A stretch of DNA of 64,000 nt from Hirschia sp. GTDB lineage: Bacteria > Pseudomonadota > Alphaproteobacteria > Caulobacterales > Hyphomonadaceae. A program made the position numbers and the translations under genes. Location: positions 70,521-134,520 of the forward strand of contig PAQI01000012.1 of NCBI GenBank assembly GCA_002709235.1, in the 5' to 3' direction. Positions 61,960-64,000 of this stretch are shown in pieces (the stretch's first letter is position 1; each line of letters opens with the position of its first letter). The notes beneath the pieces were generated by a model. The model was not told the origin of the DNA. It ran no database searches and was given only the letters and a program-made list of their open reading frames with translations.

Positions 61960-64000
61960 CTATTCCGTGATCCCCAATTCCTGCTCTCTGAGCTTCTTCA
62001 CCTCGTCGCGTAGCCTTGCGGCTGTTTCGAATTCGAGGTCGGCGGCGGCTTCTCGCATCTGCTTTTCCAGGTCGGCGATGACGGTGGCGAGGTTGTGGCC
62101 TGCCACGGGGGCTGGCGCAGCGTCTTCGCGGGTGCCCTTCCCCTTGCGGCCACGCTTGTTGGGATCTCCGCCGGAATAGACCAAGGATTCGCGGGATTTC
62201 TTGCCGCCGACATCCTCCATGATGTTCTCGACCGCGCGATTGACCGAGACCGGGGTGATGCCGTGCTTTTCATTGTGGGCGATCTGGCGTTCGCGGCGGC
62301 GGCGGGTTTCCTCCATGGCGCGCTCCATCGACCCGGTGATCCGGTCGGCATAGAGCACGACTTGCGCCTCGCTGTTACGTGCGGCGCGGCCAATGGTCTG
62401 GACCAGCGCGGTTTCCGAGCGCAGGAAGCCCTCCTTGTCGGCGTCCAGAATGCCCACAAAGGCGCATTCGGGAATATCCAACCCCTCGCGCAGGAGGTTG
62501 ATGCCGATCAGCACATCGAACACGCCAAGGCGCAGATCGCGGATGATCTCGATGCGTTCCACTGTATCGATATCGGAGTGCATGTAGCGCACCTTCACGC
62601 CCTGATCATGCATATAGTCGGTGAGGTCTTCGGACATCTTCTTGGTGAGCGTTGTCACCAGTGAACGGAACCCCTTTTCCGTAGTGGCCTTGCAGGTGGC
62701 GATGACGTCATCGACCTGGCTAGCGCCATCCTTCGAGACCGGGCGCACCTCGACGGGCGGGTCGATCAGGCCGGTGGGGCGGATGATCTGTTCGGTGAAC
62801 ACGCCGCCAGTCTGGTTGAGCTCCCACGGGCCGGGCGTGGCCGACACATGCACGGTCTGGGGGCGCATCTGCTCCCATTCCTCGAATTTCAGCGGGCGGT
62901 TGTCCTTACAGCTGGGCAGGCGGAAGCCGAATTCCGACAATGTGTGCTTGCGGTTGTAGTCGCCCTTGTACATCGCGCCGAGCTGGGGAATGGTCTGGTG
63001 GCTCTCATCGACGAAGACGAGCGCATTGTCTGGCAGATATTCAAAGAAGGTCGGCGGCGGCTCGCCCGGCTTGCGGTCTGTCAGATAGCGCGAATAGTTT
63101 TCGATCCCGGCGCAGGAGCCGGTCGCCATCATCATTTCCATGTCGAAATTGGTGCGCTGTTCCAGCCGCTGGGCTTCCAGCAGCTTGCCTTCCTTGTTGA
63201 GATAGTCGAGGCGCTCCTTGAGCTCCTGCTTGATCTTCTGGACGGCCTGGTTGAGCGTCGGGCGCGGGGTGACATAGTGGCTGTTGGCGTAGACTTTCAC
63301 GCTCTCCAGCTCGCGGGTCTTCTTGCCGGTCAGCGGGTCGAATTCGGTGATGGTCTCGATCTCGTCGCCGAAGAAATTGATCTTCCAGGCGCGATCCTCC
63401 TGGTGGACGGGCCAGACATCCAGCACATCGCCCTTGAGGCGGAACGTGCCGCGTCCGAAGGCCAGATCATTGCGCACATATTGTAGCGCGACCAGATCCT
63501 TGGCGACCTCGCGGCTGTCACGAAACTCGCCGACACTGAGCGCGAAAGTCATGGCGGTGTAGGTCTCGACCGAGCCGATACCATAGATACAGGACACCGA
63601 CGCCACCACGATCACATCGTCGCGTTCCACCACGGACCGCGTGGCCGAGTGGCGCATACGGTCGATGGCCTCGTTAATGGAGCTTTCCTTCTCGATATAG
63701 GTATCGGTGCGCGGCACATAGGCTTCGGGCATGTAGTAATCGTAATAGGAAACGAAATACTCCACCGCATTGTTCGGGAAGAAGTTCTTGAACTCGGCAT
63801 ATAGCTGGGCGGCGAGTGTCTTGTTGTGGGCGAGGATCAGGGCCGGACGCTGGGTGGCCTCGATGATCTTGGCCATTGTGTAGGTCTTGCCCGAGCCGGT
63901 GACGCCGAGCAGCACCTGGGTGTCGTCATTGTTCTCCAGCCCCTCCACCAGATCGGCGATGGCGGTCGGCTGGTCGCCCTTCGGTTCATATTCCGAGACG
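61960..64000 (-). CDS. uvrB: excinuclease ABC subunit B (5' end outside window)
   Basis: The frame stays open to the window end; the visible part begins VSEYEPKGDQPTAIADL, so only a short N-terminus is missing. Walker A GVTGSGKTYTMA, the beta-hairpin region YFVSYYDYYMPEAYVP, DESHQTIPQL, and the helicase motifs (GINLLREGLDIPE, QTIGRAARN) are clear. The C-terminal UVR domain (MREAAADLEFETAARLRDEVKKL) binds UvrC. UvrB verifies damage in nucleotide excision repair. Confidence 0.98.
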   Translation of the reverse strand, partial: VSEYEPKGDQPTAIADLVEGLENNDDTQVLLGVTGSGKTYTMAKIIEATQRPALILAHNKTLAAQLYAEFKNFFPNNAVEYFVSYYDYYMPEAYVPRTDTYIEKESSINEAIDRMRHSATRSVVERDDVIVVASVSCIYGIGSVETYTAMTFALSVGEFRDSREVAKDLVALQYVRNDLAFGRGTFRLKGDVLDVWPVHQEDRAWKINFFGDEIETITEFDPLTGKKTRELESVKVYANSHYVTPRPTLNQAVQKIKQELKERLDYLNKEGKLLEAQRLEQRTNFDMEMMMATGSCAGIENYSRYLTDRKPGEPPPTFFEYLPDNALVFVDESHQTIPQLGAMYKGDYNRKHTLSEFGFRLPSCKDNRPLKFEEWEQMRPQTVHVSATPGPWELNQTGGVFTEQIIRPTGLIDPPVEVRPVSKDGASQVDDVIATCKATTEKGFRSLVTTLTKKMSEDLTDYMHDQGVKVRYMHSDIDTVERIEIIRDLRLGVFDVLIGINLLREGLDIPECAFVGILDADKEGFLRSETALVQTIGRAARNSEAQVVLYADRITGSMERAMEETRRRRERQIAHNEKHGITPVSVNRAVENIMEDVGGKKSRESLVYSGGDPNKRGRKGKGTREDAAPAPVAGHNLATVIADLEKQMREAAADLEFETAARLRDEVKKLREQELGITE

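Noticed and set aside
1..64000. CRISPR arrays, rRNA genes or IS transposases
   Set aside because: I saw no regularly spaced direct repeats, rRNA sequence or DDE/HUH transposase motifs; the only tandem repeat is the short AATCCGC run.

Overview
The window is chromosomal DNA from an alphaproteobacterium, most likely of the Hyphomonadaceae/Maricaulales type. The pointers are the conserved run DUF2948-hisD-UPF0262-LMW phosphatase-infA-maf-RNase E/G-yacG, an NDUFA12-type complex I gene, mlaD and DUF2155 genes next to aat, and a perfect CtrA box (TTAA-N7-TTAA). Genus-level assignment is inference.

Layout. 0-13.2 kb: 3' end of an OmpA-type gene; a cluster for uptake or use of nitrogenous organic compounds (M20 carbamoylase-type amidohydrolase, a Tat-exported PLP aminotransferase with a TTG start, a TauE/SafE permease, a TonB-dependent receptor and an Na+/alanine-type symporter); a GNAT enzyme, tRNA-Ile(CAU), a SIMPL protein, a two-TM beta-rich protein, panD and tRNA-Thr(CGU). 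37.4-58.1 kb: housekeeping genes (yacG, RNase E/G, maf, infA, hisD, murA, thiSG, aroQ, accBC, aat, mlaD, NDUFA12, an NrdJ-like gene, two exported pentapeptide-repeat proteins, aspS, rnd, osmC). 58.1-64 kb: poorly conserved genes, an AT-rich patch with a small secreted protein, a GIY-YIG gene within a cluster of REP-like palindromes, and the truncated uvrB.

Between 13.33 and 37.36 kb two different integrative elements sit in tandem in the 3' end of tRNA-Phe (37313-37387, complement). Element A (about 13.8 kb) has excisionase-like HTH proteins, a prim-pol/helicase replication protein followed by iterons, an operon of small phage-like proteins, a SIR2-STAND NTPase that looks like an anti-phage defence protein, a short tyrosine recombinase, a secreted tail-collar-domain protein and its own integrase. 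Element B (about 10.2 kb) carries HNH, large terminase, major capsid, prohead protease and portal genes but no tail, lysis or replication genes, plus a repressor with a perfect dyad operator, a MerR-like regulator, an AlpA/Xis-like protein and an integrase. It resembles a capsid-forming phage-inducible chromosomal island. Nested attachment repeats (15 bp shared by three sites, 49 bp shared by two) and two different sets of paired arm-type repeats mark the element ends. They suggest that A inserted into the distal attachment site left by B.

Start sites were chosen from Shine-Dalgarno spacing, overlap geometry and family N-termini. All family assignments come from reading motifs; no database search was run.
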